Assembly: GCF_026552795.1 (NCBI RefSeq)
Contig: NZ_JANFPI010000011.1
Location: 1 to 64,000 of the forward strand
DNA length: 64,000 bases
Source of the DNA: Ectorhizobium quercum
GTDB taxonomy: Bacteria; Pseudomonadota; Alphaproteobacteria; Rhizobiales; Rhizobiaceae
Direction: 5' to 3'
Shown here: positions 34,598-42,205 of the stretch, piece by piece
Layout of the letters: each line of letters starts with the position of its first letter
Position numbering within the stretch: the stretch's first letter is position 1
Made by a program: the position numbers and the translations under genes
Notes under the pieces: generated by a model
Database searches by the model: none
What the model saw: only the letters and a program-made list of their open reading frames with translations
Told to the model about the DNA's origin: nothing

Positions 34598-34747
34598 GAC
34601 CGTGTTTCCGCATCGCCTCCTCTCTTCATTGTGGAAGATGTTGACCTTGACTGCCGCAGTCTTACTTACGCTCTTGCGCGGAATGGACGCAGGTGTATTT
34701 TTACGATGTTTTATCGAACCTTTCGTATCTTGTGCGTTGCGGTATAG
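34598..34747 (+). pseudogene. Possible remnant of a response-regulator receiver domain
   Basis: The frame reads PPLFIVEDVDLDCRSLTYAL then ARNGRRC before diverging to a stop at 34745. The first 27 residues have the beta1-acidic pair-alpha1 look of a receiver domain. There is no start codon or ribosome site, and the rest of the domain is missing. It may be chance; evidence is weak. Confidence 0.2.
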
Positions 34748-34853
34748 TCGTAATTGATTACGTCGAATGGCGGGCTGTCCGTCGGAGGGGCGTGCCGGAC
34801 ATGGCGCCGGCGCCGATCATGGCCAGATGCCTCGTGTTATCGGGAGATGTGTC

Positions 34854-35552
34854 TTGGAAGTGCTGATTGAACTGTTTTGGTCGAAATATGCGGATCTGAA
34901 GGCCGCGGTCGAGACGAACGACAGCGAGAGGGTGGAGGCGCTGGACCGGGAGATCGGCAATCTCCTCGGCACGATCTTCCAGACCAAGGCAAAGAGCCGT
35001 GTCGACATCAACCGGCAGTTCCGCCTTGCCATCGACCTGCTCAACGAGGAAGCGGACGACCTGTCCTGCGTGCATTACAACAGCCGCCTGATCCAGGGGC
35101 TGGTGGAGCGCTACATCGTCATGGGCGAGGGAGAGGCGCTGGACATCGGCGCGCAGGAGGACGGGGCGGAGGACGTTCGCGACGCGGTGTTCAACACGTC
35201 GATGCTGGACAGCATTTCCGAACGCGTCGCCGTCATCGGCCCGAACTATCGGCTGACCTATACGAATGCGGCCAATGCCAGCCGCCACAACATGCCGCCG
35301 GGCCATCTGGTCGGCAAGCATTTCGCTGAAATCGTCGGTTTCCAGCGTTTCCAGAACGGCTTCAAGGAACATATCGACCGCTGCCTGGCCGGCGAAACCG
35401 TTACCTATACCTATGCCGATGAGATCGACGGCCGCACCATCGTCGTGCGTTGCCGCATGTCGCCCTTCTACAACACCGCGTCCTCGCCTGCGGGCGTGAT
35501 GCTGGTGATGCGCGAGACGGCCGACCGGCGGCGCCGTTCGAGCGCCGCCTGA
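34854..35552 (+). CDS. PAS-domain protein
   Basis: 232 residues, no TM and no catalytic output domain. The N-terminal 100 residues are helical (KYADLKAAVETNDSERVEAL, then SRVDINRQFRLAIDLL). Residues about 120-225 form a PAS domain (SERVAVIGPNYRLTYTNAA, HLVGKHFAEIVGF, GRTIVVRCRMSPFYN). No haem, flavin or kinase residues are identifiable. The start is uncertain: TTG at 34854 follows GGGAGA, and an ATG at 34827 adds nine residues. It may sense a small molecule near the microaerobic cluster. Confidence 0.7.
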   Translation: MEVLIELFWSKYADLKAAVETNDSERVEALDREIGNLLGTIFQTKAKSRVDINRQFRLAIDLLNEEADDLSCVHYNSRLIQGLVERYIVMGEGEALDIGAQEDGAEDVRDAVFNTSMLDSISERVAVIGPNYRLTYTNAANASRHNMPPGHLVGKHFAEIVGFQRFQNGFKEHIDRCLAGETVTYTYADEIDGRTIVVRCRMSPFYNTASSPAGVMLVMRETADRRRRSSAA

Positions 35553-35650
35553 CGAACGGCGCGACAAACCCCGTTTGCATAATCAATCGCGCCGGATCGA
35601 ATTTCCTTCGTTCCGGCGCTTTCGATTCCCGGGCAGGCGTGCCGCTTCGC

Positions 35651-36175
35651 CTATTGATGCCGCGAAACCGTCGTGTCCTCGGGCAGGTTGCGAAGCAGAT
35701 GGTCGCGCTCGAAGGCGATGTGGCGGCGCAGGCCTTCGAAGAAGCCGCGCAGCATGTAGCCCACGGCCTCCATGTTCACCGGCGCACCGGCGCCCAGCCG
35801 CAGCAGCGCGTCGGTCAACTCCTCGGCGAAACACTCGTCTTCGAAATGCTCGTATTTGAGGCGCGAGAGCGTTTCTTCCAGCGTCTTCTCGGCGCCGGGC
35901 CTGCCGGCGAGCCAGGGAAACAGAACGTTTTCCTCGTAAAGATGCTGATTGCGGATGGCGGGACCGAGCGCCTTGGCCGCATAGATGCACTTCTGGCGAT
36001 TGACGTTCGCAGGCAGTGAATCCGCGATTTCCTCGAGCGCGTCGCACAGGGCGAGCTGCTCGCGATAGGCGGCATTCAGCCAGCGGAGCGTGAAGCCGTT
36101 GCTTGCCTTGTGATCGAGGTCAGCGATTCCGTTCGCCGAGCAACAGAAATTCTGAAATGTACCGACTATATGCAT
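35651..36175 (-). CDS. Hemerythrin-like HHE-domain protein
   Basis: 174 residues, helical bundle with di-iron-type ligands: NQHLYEENVLFPWL (His and Glu), HFEDE, and HIAFERDHLL (two His). An N-terminal segment contains two adjacent cysteines (NFCCSANG). It starts after GGAGGG. It is divergent from ccoN and an FNR box lies 82 bp upstream, so low-oxygen control is likely. Related proteins bind O2 or NO or help iron-cluster repair; the role here is inferred only from position. Confidence 0.8.
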   Translation of the reverse strand: MHIVGTFQNFCCSANGIADLDHKASNGFTLRWLNAAYREQLALCDALEEIADSLPANVNRQKCIYAAKALGPAIRNQHLYEENVLFPWLAGRPGAEKTLEETLSRLKYEHFEDECFAEELTDALLRLGAGAPVNMEAVGYMLRGFFEGLRRHIAFERDHLLRNLPEDTTVSRHQ

Positions 36176-36256
36176 TCGCGAGCCCTCCGGCACATTGTCG
36201 CATCGCGCCAACTTATGCCTTGGTTTACTTATCTCGCCGGTTTGCTGATGCTCGCA

Positions 36257-36270
36257 TTGATATGGATCAA
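36257..36270. promoter_or_regulatory. Perfect FNR box upstream of ccoN and hemerythrin gene
   Basis: TTGATATGGATCAA matches TTGAT-N4-ATCAA exactly. It is 215 bp before ccoN and 82 bp before the divergent hemerythrin-like gene. Confidence 0.9.
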
Positions 36271-36399
36271 GGTTGAGGCAGGGGGCAAATGTCAATTCTG
36301 CGTTCAGGGCAGGGGAAGTCGACGTTTGACGTCGACGCGCCGGGGAAGCGTCCACCTGCCGGCGCATACGCCTTGAGGTCGGTTCCGGTTTAAAGGGGC

Positions 36400-36489
36400 A
36401 TGCGCAATTCAGACATGTACGGCGCCGCGCACCATTTCATGGCGCGCGGCGCCGTAGGATCATCTAGCGTTGGGGGATACCAACAATGA
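36400..36489 (+). other. Possible leader ORF overlapping the ccoN start
   Basis: ATG at 36400 opens 29 codons (internal ATGs at 36415 and 36439) ending with TGA at 36487-36489, which overlaps the ccoN ATG as ATGA. The peptide ends SSSVGGYQQ. AAAGGGG is only two bases from the first ATG, so its own translation is uncertain. The perfect hairpin lies inside it. Translational coupling to ccoN is a possibility only. Confidence 0.3.
36418..36456 (+). promoter_or_regulatory. Strong hairpin in ccoN leader
   Basis: TACGGCGCCGCGC and GCGCGCGGCGCCGTA-type arms give an uninterrupted 13-bp stem; the loop itself pairs CCAT with ATGG. It ends 29 bp before ccoN and has no U run, so it is more likely an mRNA stability or translation element than a terminator. 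Confidence 0.6.
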
Positions 36490-38105
36490 CACAAACACTA
36501 GGCACTCTGACATTGGGGTTACTCGCCTTTGTCGCGTTGCTCGGGGCGGCTTTCGCCCATGACAAGCTTTTCGAGGCCCACATGTGGGTCATGTTCTTCG
36601 TGCTGGCGGCCGGCACCGTGGTCGCGTTGCGCAATTTCGCGTTCACTCCCCCACGCCCGAAGGAGCAGGTGAAAGCCGAATATTTCGACGAAGTCGTCAA
36701 GTACGGCGTCATCGCAACGGTTTTCTGGGGAGTCGTCGGCTTTCTGGTCGGCGTCGTCGCCGCCTTGCAACTCGCGTTTCCCGATCTCAACATCGAGCCC
36801 TGGCTGAATTTCGGCCGCGTCCGTCCGCTGCACACGTCCGCGGTCATCTTCGCGTTCGGCGGCAACGCCCTGATCGCCACCTCGTTCTACTGTGTGCAGC
36901 GCACCTCGCGGGTGCGCCTTTTCGGCGGTGGCCTCGGCTGGTTCGTTTTCTGGGGCTACAACATCTTCATCGTCATGGCCGCGACGGGCTATCTTCTGGG
37001 CATCACCCAGGGCCGCGAATACGCCGAGCCGGAATGGTATGCCGACCTGTTCCTGACGGTCGTCTGGGTGCTGTATCTGGTCGCCTTCCTCGGTACCATC
37101 CTGACCCGCAAGGAACCGCACATCTACGTCGCGAACTGGTTCTACCTCGCCTTCATCGTCACGATCGCCATGCTGCATATCGTGAACAATCTGGCGATCC
37201 CGGTTTCCTTCACCGGCGTGAAGAGCTATTCGGCCTTCTCCGGGGTGCAGGATGCGCTGACCCAGTGGTGGTACGGCCATAATGCCGTGGGCTTCTTCCT
37301 GACGGCCGGCTTCCTCGGCATGATGTACTACTTCGTTCCGAAGCAGGCAGGCCGTCCGATCTACTCCTACCGTCTGTCGATCATCCACTTCTGGGCGCTG
37401 ATCTTCCTCTACATCTGGGCCGGCCCGCACCATCTGCACTACACGGCGCTGCCGGACTGGGCGCAGACGCTCGGCATGGTCTTCTCCATCATGCTGTGGA
37501 TGCCCTCCTGGGGCGGCATGATCAATGGCCTGATGACGCTTTCGGGCGCCTGGGACAAGATCCGCACCGACCCGATCATCCGCATGATGGTCATCGCCAT
37601 CGCCTTCTACGGCATGTCGACCTTCGAAGGTCCGATGATGTCGATCAAGACGGTCAACTCGCTCAGCCACTATACGGACTGGACCATCGGCCACGTGCAT
37701 TCGGGTGCTCTCGGCTGGGTCGGCATGATCACCTTCGGTGCCGTCTACTACCTGACGCCGAAGCTGTGGAACCGCAATCGCCTGTATTCGCTGCGTCTCG
37801 TCAACTGGCACTTCTGGCTGGCCACGCTCGGCATCGTTCTCTACGCCGCCGTCATGTGGGTCGCTGGCATCCAGCAGGGCCTGATGTGGCGCGAATACGA
37901 CGAGCAGGGCTTCCTGGTCTATTCGTTCGCCGAATCGGTCGCGGTCATGTTCCCGTACTACGTCCTGCGTGCGGTCGGCGGCGCCATGTATCTCGTCGGC
38001 GGCATCATCATGGCCTACAACGTCCTGATGACGATCCTCGGCCATGAACGTCAGGAAGCGCCGATTGCCGGTTCCGCGGCCATTGCCGCCCAGCCTGCTG
38101 AATAA
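36486..38105 (+). CDS. ccoN: Cytochrome cbb3 oxidase subunit I (CcoN/FixN)
   Basis: 539-residue, 12-TM haem-copper oxidase subunit reducing O2 to water at low oxygen tension. Visible are the haem and CuB histidine sites: RPLHTSAVIFAFGGNALIAT (low-spin haem His), WWYGHNAVGFFLTAGF (CuB His and the Tyr-related helix), WAGPHHLHYTALPDW (two CuB His), and DWTIGHVHSGALGW (two haem His). The start follows GGGGGATAC. First gene of ccoNOQP, which is probably switched on by FnrN through the upstream box. Confidence 0.98.
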   Translation: MTQTLGTLTLGLLAFVALLGAAFAHDKLFEAHMWVMFFVLAAGTVVALRNFAFTPPRPKEQVKAEYFDEVVKYGVIATVFWGVVGFLVGVVAALQLAFPDLNIEPWLNFGRVRPLHTSAVIFAFGGNALIATSFYCVQRTSRVRLFGGGLGWFVFWGYNIFIVMAATGYLLGITQGREYAEPEWYADLFLTVVWVLYLVAFLGTILTRKEPHIYVANWFYLAFIVTIAMLHIVNNLAIPVSFTGVKSYSAFSGVQDALTQWWYGHNAVGFFLTAGFLGMMYYFVPKQAGRPIYSYRLSIIHFWALIFLYIWAGPHHLHYTALPDWAQTLGMVFSIMLWMPSWGGMINGLMTLSGAWDKIRTDPIIRMMVIAIAFYGMSTFEGPMMSIKTVNSLSHYTDWTIGHVHSGALGWVGMITFGAVYYLTPKLWNRNRLYSLRLVNWHFWLATLGIVLYAAVMWVAGIQQGLMWREYDEQGFLVYSFAESVAVMFPYYVLRAVGGAMYLVGGIIMAYNVLMTILGHERQEAPIAGSAAIAAQPAE

Positions 38106-38117
38106 GGAGGGACGTCC

Positions 38118-38849
38118 ATGTCCATCATTGACAAACACGCGATTATCGAGCGCAACGGAACGCTCCTGCTCGTCGGATCGCTGCTGGTCGTCTCCATCGG
38201 CGGCATCGTCGAAATCGCCCCGCTCTTCTATCTGGAGAACACGATCGAGAAGGTGGAGGGCATGCGTCCCTATTCGCCTCTCGAACTGGCGGGACGCAAC
38301 ATCTACATCCGCGAAGGCTGTTACGTCTGTCACAGCCAGATGATCCGTCCGTTCCGCGACGAGGTGGAACGGTACGGTCACTACAGCCTCGCGGCCGAGT
38401 CGATGTACGACCATCCGTTCCAGTGGGGCTCCAAGCGTACCGGGCCGGATCTGGCCCGCGTGGGCGGCCGCTATTCCAACGAATGGCACGTCCAGCATCT
38501 GGTCGAGCCGCGCGACGTCGTGCCGGAATCGATCATGCCCAGCTATTCCTATCTGCTGACGACGCCGCTTTCGGTGACGGACGTTCAGGCGGATATGAAG
38601 GCCCTGAGCCTGGTCGGCGTTCCCTACACGGACGAGCAACTCGAAAACGCCGGCGCGGACCTTGCCGCCCAGGCCGATCCGGAAGCGGATGTCGATGCCG
38701 TCGTGGCCCGGTATCCGAAGGCGAAGGTCGGCGATTTCGACGGCGATCCGACGAAGCTGACCGAAATGGACGCGCTGGTCGCCTATCTGCAAATGCTCGG
38801 CACGCTGGTCGACTTCTCGACCTATGACGATGCCAGCGGATATCGTTGA
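38118..38849 (+). CDS. ccoO: Cytochrome cbb3 oxidase subunit II, mono-haem c (CcoO/FixO)
   Basis: 243 residues. One N-terminal TM (LLLVGSLLVVSIGGIVEIAPLF) anchors a periplasmic cytochrome c domain. Haem c is attached at Cys68-Tyr-Val-Cys71-His72 with the likely Met ligand in SIMPSYSYL. RMPYSPLELAGRNIY-type lead is typical. It passes electrons from CcoP to CcoN. Starts 12 bp after ccoN behind AAGGAGG. Confidence 0.97.
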   Translation: MSIIDKHAIIERNGTLLLVGSLLVVSIGGIVEIAPLFYLENTIEKVEGMRPYSPLELAGRNIYIREGCYVCHSQMIRPFRDEVERYGHYSLAAESMYDHPFQWGSKRTGPDLARVGGRYSNEWHVQHLVEPRDVVPESIMPSYSYLLTTPLSVTDVQADMKALSLVGVPYTDEQLENAGADLAAQADPEADVDAVVARYPKAKVGDFDGDPTKLTEMDALVAYLQMLGTLVDFSTYDDASGYR

Positions 38850-38860
38850 GAGGAGGGCAC

Positions 38861-39013
38861 ATGGAAACCTACACGGCCATGCGCCAGTTCGCCGACAGTT
38901 GGGGTCTGCTCGCCATGACCCTCTTCTTCGTTGGCGTCGTTCTTTTCACGCTGCGTCCCGGGGCCAGGAAGATGGCCAAGGACGCGGCCGAAATCCCTCT
39001 CAAGGAGGATTAA
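38861..39013 (+). CDS. ccoQ: Cytochrome cbb3 oxidase small subunit (CcoQ/FixQ)
   Basis: 50 residues with one TM (LLAMTLFFVGVVLFTL) and a basic-then-acidic tail RPGARKMAKDAAEIPLKED. Length, sequence and position between ccoO and ccoP identify it. It helps stabilise CcoP in the oxidase complex. The ATG follows GAGGAGGGC. Short enough to be missed by common length filters. Confidence 0.93.
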   Translation: METYTAMRQFADSWGLLAMTLFFVGVVLFTLRPGARKMAKDAAEIPLKED

Positions 39014-39016
39014 GAG

Positions 39017-39886
39017 ATGTCGGAAAAACAAATTGACGAACTCAGCGGCGTCGAGACAACGGGTCACTCCTGGGACGGAATCAGCGAACTGAACAATCCG
39101 CTTCCCCGCTGGTGGCTCTGGACCTTCTACGCGACCATCGTATGGGCGCTCGGCTATACGATCCTCTACCCGTCCTGGCCGGGTCTCACGGGCAATGTCG
39201 AGGGTCTGCTGGGCTGGTCCAGCCGCGGCGAGCTTGCGAGCGAGCTGACCGAGGCGCAGGCCGCGAAGAGCGTCTATCTCGAGAAGATCGCGGTCACCCC
39301 GGTTGCCGACATTCTCGGCGACGCGGAACTGAGCCGCTTCGCCACGGCGGGCGGCGCGGCCGCGTTCAAGATCAACTGCACGCCCTGCCACGGCTCGGGT
39401 GCGGCGGGCGGCAGCGGCTATCCCAACCTCAACGACGACGAATGGGTGTGGGGCGGCTCGATCGACGAGATCTATACGACGATCACCCACGGCATCCGCT
39501 CGACGGACGACGAATCGACCCATCTGTCGGAAATGCCGGCCTTCGCCGACATCCTGTCGACGGAAGAGGTTCGTCAGGTTTCCGCCTTCGTCTACAGCCT
39601 GTCGGGCGGCACGCCCTCCGACGCGGCGATGGTCGAGCCGGGCGAGACGGTCTTCGCCGACAATTGCGCATCCTGCCACGGCGAGGATGCCAGGGGCCTG
39701 AAGGACTTCGGCGCGCCCAACCTCACGGATGCCATATGGCTGCGTGCGGAAGGCACGGAGGCCGGCATCGCCGCTCAGGTGGCAAGACCCACGCACGGCG
39801 TCATGCCGGCATGGGGCGTTCGCCTCGGCGACACCACGGTCAAGGAACTGGCCGTCTTCGTCCATTCGCTGGGTGGCGGTCAGTAA
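39017..39886 (+). CDS. ccoP: Cytochrome cbb3 oxidase subunit III, di-haem c (CcoP/FixP)
   Basis: 289 residues. A TM helix at about 33-52 (WWLWTFYATIVWALGYTILY) is followed by two cytochrome c domains with CTPCH (121-125) and CASCH (217-221) and Met ligands in HLSEMPAFADIL and HGVMPAWG. Accepts electrons from the bc1-cytochrome c pool. Begins three bases after ccoQ. A likely terminator follows. Confidence 0.97.
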   Translation: MSEKQIDELSGVETTGHSWDGISELNNPLPRWWLWTFYATIVWALGYTILYPSWPGLTGNVEGLLGWSSRGELASELTEAQAAKSVYLEKIAVTPVADILGDAELSRFATAGGAAAFKINCTPCHGSGAAGGSGYPNLNDDEWVWGGSIDEIYTTITHGIRSTDDESTHLSEMPAFADILSTEEVRQVSAFVYSLSGGTPSDAAMVEPGETVFADNCASCHGEDARGLKDFGAPNLTDAIWLRAEGTEAGIAAQVARPTHGVMPAWGVRLGDTTVKELAVFVHSLGGGQ

Positions 39887-39896
39887 GAAAGCCATA

Positions 39897-39930
39897 CGGA
39901 CCCCGGCGCCTTGTGGCGGGGTCCGCTCTT
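39897..39930 (+). terminator. Terminator after ccoP
   Basis: CGGACCCC and GGGGTCCG stem (39897-39904 with 39918-39925), followed by CTCTT. Confidence 0.6.
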
Positions 39931-39951
39931 AAAGGAGGGAAGCCTCCGGTG

Positions 39952-39982
39952 GCCACGCTTTCGGGCGTGGCTGTTTCGTTTT
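39952..39982 (+). terminator. Second terminator before ccoG
   Basis: GCCACGC and GCGTGGC stem with TTTCGG-type loop (39952-39971), then TGTTTCGTTTT. With the hairpin at 39897 it separates ccoNOQP from ccoGHIS, in keeping with the latter having its own FNR box. Confidence 0.65.
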
Positions 39983-40093
39983 ATGGCGCCGGCCGCCTGA
40001 AGATGCCGGGCGTCAAGCCCCTGACATAAGCGTCTCCATGCGCTTCATCCGGCATGGCGCGTGTGCCCGATGTGTGCGGCGTCCCGTCGCTGC

Positions 40094-40107
40094 TTGATAT
40101 AAGTCAA
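40094..40107. promoter_or_regulatory. FNR box upstream of ccoG
   Basis: TTGATATAAGTCAA, one base off consensus, 54 bp before the ccoG start. The spacing fits a promoter activated from about -41.5 with a short leader. Confidence 0.8.
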
Positions 40108-40161
40108 GGTGTGATAGGCCGGACGGTGGCAAGTCTTCAGGGAAAGCACAGGATCGCTTCG

Positions 40162-41712
40162 ATGACCGTGAACATCAATCCGAACGGCGGAACGGCTCCG
40201 TCCAGCAAGGCAGCCCAGCCCCTTTACGAGGCGAAGAAACGTGTTTTCGCCAAAAAGGTCGAAGGCCGCTTCCGCAATTTCAAGTGGCTGGTTCTCGCCC
40301 TGACGCTCGGCGCCTATTTCATCACGCCGTGGCTGAGATGGGACCGGGGGGAGTATGCTCCCGATCAGGGCGTGCTGCTCGATCTCGCCGCGCGGCGGTT
40401 CTATTTCTTCCCCATCGAAATCTGGCCGCAGGAATTCTATTATGTGGCCGGCCTTCTGGTCATGGCGGGCTTCGGCCTGTTTCTGGTCACGTCGGCGGTG
40501 GGCCGCGCCTGGTGCGGCTACACCTGTCCCCAGACGGTCTGGGTCGATCTCTTCATCGCCATCGAGCGCTTCTTCCAGGGCGACCGCAATGCCCGCATGA
40601 AGCTCGATTCGTCGACCTGGTCGCTCAACAAGACCTGGCGGATCGCCGCGACCCATGCGACGTGGCTGCTGATTTCCGTCGCCACCGGCATGGGCTGGAT
40701 CTTCTATTTCGGCGATGCCCCGGTTGTGGCGAAGAACTTCTTCACCGGCGATCTTCCATTCGTCGCCTACGGCACCGTGCTGACGCTCACCGCCACCACC
40801 TATATTTTCGGCGGCCTGCTGCGGGAGCAGGTCTGCATCTACATGTGTCCCTGGCCGCGCATCCAGGCGGCGATGCTCGACGAGAAGTCTCTGGTCGTGA
40901 CCTATAACGACTGGCGCGGCGAACCGCGCACGCGCGGCGCGAAGAAAGCCGCCGCCGCCGGCCTGCCGGTCGGGGATTGCGTCGACTGCAATGCCTGCGT
41001 GGCCGTCTGTCCGATGGGCATCGACATTCGCGACGGCCAGCAGCTCGGCTGCATCACCTGCGCGCTGTGCATCGATGCCTGCGACAACGTCATGGACAAG
41101 GTGGGTAAGGAGCGCGGCCTGATCGCCTACGCCACGCTCGAGGAATACGAGAGCAACATGAGCCTGGCGACCAGTGGAGGCCAGACCGGCATCCAGCCGC
41201 AGAACGTGCGCAAGCCGGACGGCTCGTTCTCCGACCGGGTCCGTCATTTCGACTGGCGCATCATCTTCCGACCGCGGACCCTGCTTTACATCGGTGCGTG
41301 GTCGGCGGTCGGCCTCGCCATGCTGTTCGTGCTCGTGACCCGTGATCGCCTCAACATCAACGTCCTGCACGACCGCAATCCGCAATATGTGATGGAGTCG
41401 GACGGTTCGATCCGCAACGGCTATACGGTGCGCATTCTGAACATGGTGCCGCAGCCGCGCACCGTCCGGCTTTCGATCGAGGGATTGCCGCGGGCGGCGA
41501 TGAAGATCAACGGCTATCCCGACACCAGGGCGCAGGCCTATGACATTCCGGTGAAACCGGACGAGGCGAACGCCCTGAAAGTGTTCGTCACCCTGCCGAA
41601 GGATGACGTAAACTCGCCGGCGGAAGAGTTCCGCTTCTCGATTGTGGACCCGGAAAGCGGCGAACACACGACCTACAAGGCGGTCTTCAACGGGCCGAGC
41701 GTGAGAAAGTGA
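40162..41712 (+). CDS. ccoG: Cytochrome oxidase accessory ferredoxin (CcoG/FixG/RdxA)
   Basis: 516 residues. Several TM helices, with CGYTCPQTVW (Cys118, Cys122) and CIYMCPWPR in membrane-near loops, then a cytoplasmic 2x[4Fe-4S] ferredoxin segment starting at Cys273 (CVDCNACVAVCPMGIDI and CITCALCIDACD). A C-terminal periplasmic immunoglobulin-like domain ends the protein. CcoG reduces copper in the cbb3 assembly route. Start at 40162; 36 extra in-frame codons upstream overlap the FNR box and are not coding. Confidence 0.96.
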   Translation: MTVNINPNGGTAPSSKAAQPLYEAKKRVFAKKVEGRFRNFKWLVLALTLGAYFITPWLRWDRGEYAPDQGVLLDLAARRFYFFPIEIWPQEFYYVAGLLVMAGFGLFLVTSAVGRAWCGYTCPQTVWVDLFIAIERFFQGDRNARMKLDSSTWSLNKTWRIAATHATWLLISVATGMGWIFYFGDAPVVAKNFFTGDLPFVAYGTVLTLTATTYIFGGLLREQVCIYMCPWPRIQAAMLDEKSLVVTYNDWRGEPRTRGAKKAAAAGLPVGDCVDCNACVAVCPMGIDIRDGQQLGCITCALCIDACDNVMDKVGKERGLIAYATLEEYESNMSLATSGGQTGIQPQNVRKPDGSFSDRVRHFDWRIIFRPRTLLYIGAWSAVGLAMLFVLVTRDRLNINVLHDRNPQYVMESDGSIRNGYTVRILNMVPQPRTVRLSIEGLPRAAMKINGYPDTRAQAYDIPVKPDEANALKVFVTLPKDDVNSPAEEFRFSIVDPESGEHTTYKAVFNGPSVRK

Positions 41713-41717
41713 CCGAT

Positions 41718-42203
41718 ATGACGAGCAAGCCTTCCGGTTTCGTGTTTACGGGGCGGCACATGATCATGGTGATAGGCACCTTTTTCGGCGTCATCATCAC
41801 AGTTAACATGTTCATGGCGTGGCAGGCGGCGCGGACCTGGAGCGGCCTCGTCGTTCCGAATACCTACGTCGCCAGCCAGGAGTTCAACAGCAAGGTCGCG
41901 GCGCAGCGGCAGATGGCGGCCTCCGGAATCGCCGGCAAGCTTTCGGTCGAAGGCGGGATCGTGACCTATGCGATATCCCATCCGGAAACGGGACCGGTCG
42001 ATGTGGAGAAGGTCGTCATCAATTTCCTGCGGCCGGTCGGCACCGATCAGGACTTCACGGTCGAGCTGAACCGGACGGCGGCCGGGATCTATACCGCCGT
42101 CCACGATGTCCGTCCCGGACAGTGGATCGCCGAAGTGAAGGCGAGTGACGGCGACACGCTGGTCGTTCACGAGGCCAACCGCTTCTTCGTGGTCGGAGAG
42201 TAG
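41718..42203 (+). CDS. ccoH: CcoH/FixH oxidase assembly protein
   Basis: 161 residues. One TM near the N-terminus (MIMVIGTFFGVIITVNMFMA region, preceded by GFVFTGRHM) and a periplasmic beta-rich domain with YAISHPETGPVDVEKV. GFVFTGRHM is typical of FixH. It helps assemble and stabilise the cbb3 oxidase. ATG at 41718 follows GAGAAAG; a GTG at 41709 overlapping the ccoG stop is the alternative and adds three residues. Confidence 0.92.
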   Translation: MTSKPSGFVFTGRHMIMVIGTFFGVIITVNMFMAWQAARTWSGLVVPNTYVASQEFNSKVAAQRQMAASGIAGKLSVEGGIVTYAISHPETGPVDVEKVVINFLRPVGTDQDFTVELNRTAAGIYTAVHDVRPGQWIAEVKASDGDTLVVHEANRFFVVGE

Positions 42204-42205
42204 AA

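Larger units (their letters stand above)
36176..36485. other. Divergent regulatory region of the hemerythrin-like gene and ccoN
   Basis: Holds the perfect FNR box at 36257-36270, a long hairpin at 36418-36456, and a 29-codon reading frame (36400-36489) that ends across the ccoN start. The ccoN leader would be about 180 bases if FNR acts from -41.5. Confidence 0.7.

Noticed and set aside
34752..34767. FNR-like site TTGATTACGTCGAA before the PAS gene
   Set aside because: The right half has three mismatches to ATCAA; too weak beside the four good boxes.
36519..38792. 757-codon frame antisense to ccoN and ccoO
   Set aside because: Shadow of two strongly conserved oxidase genes; no motif and no ribosome site.
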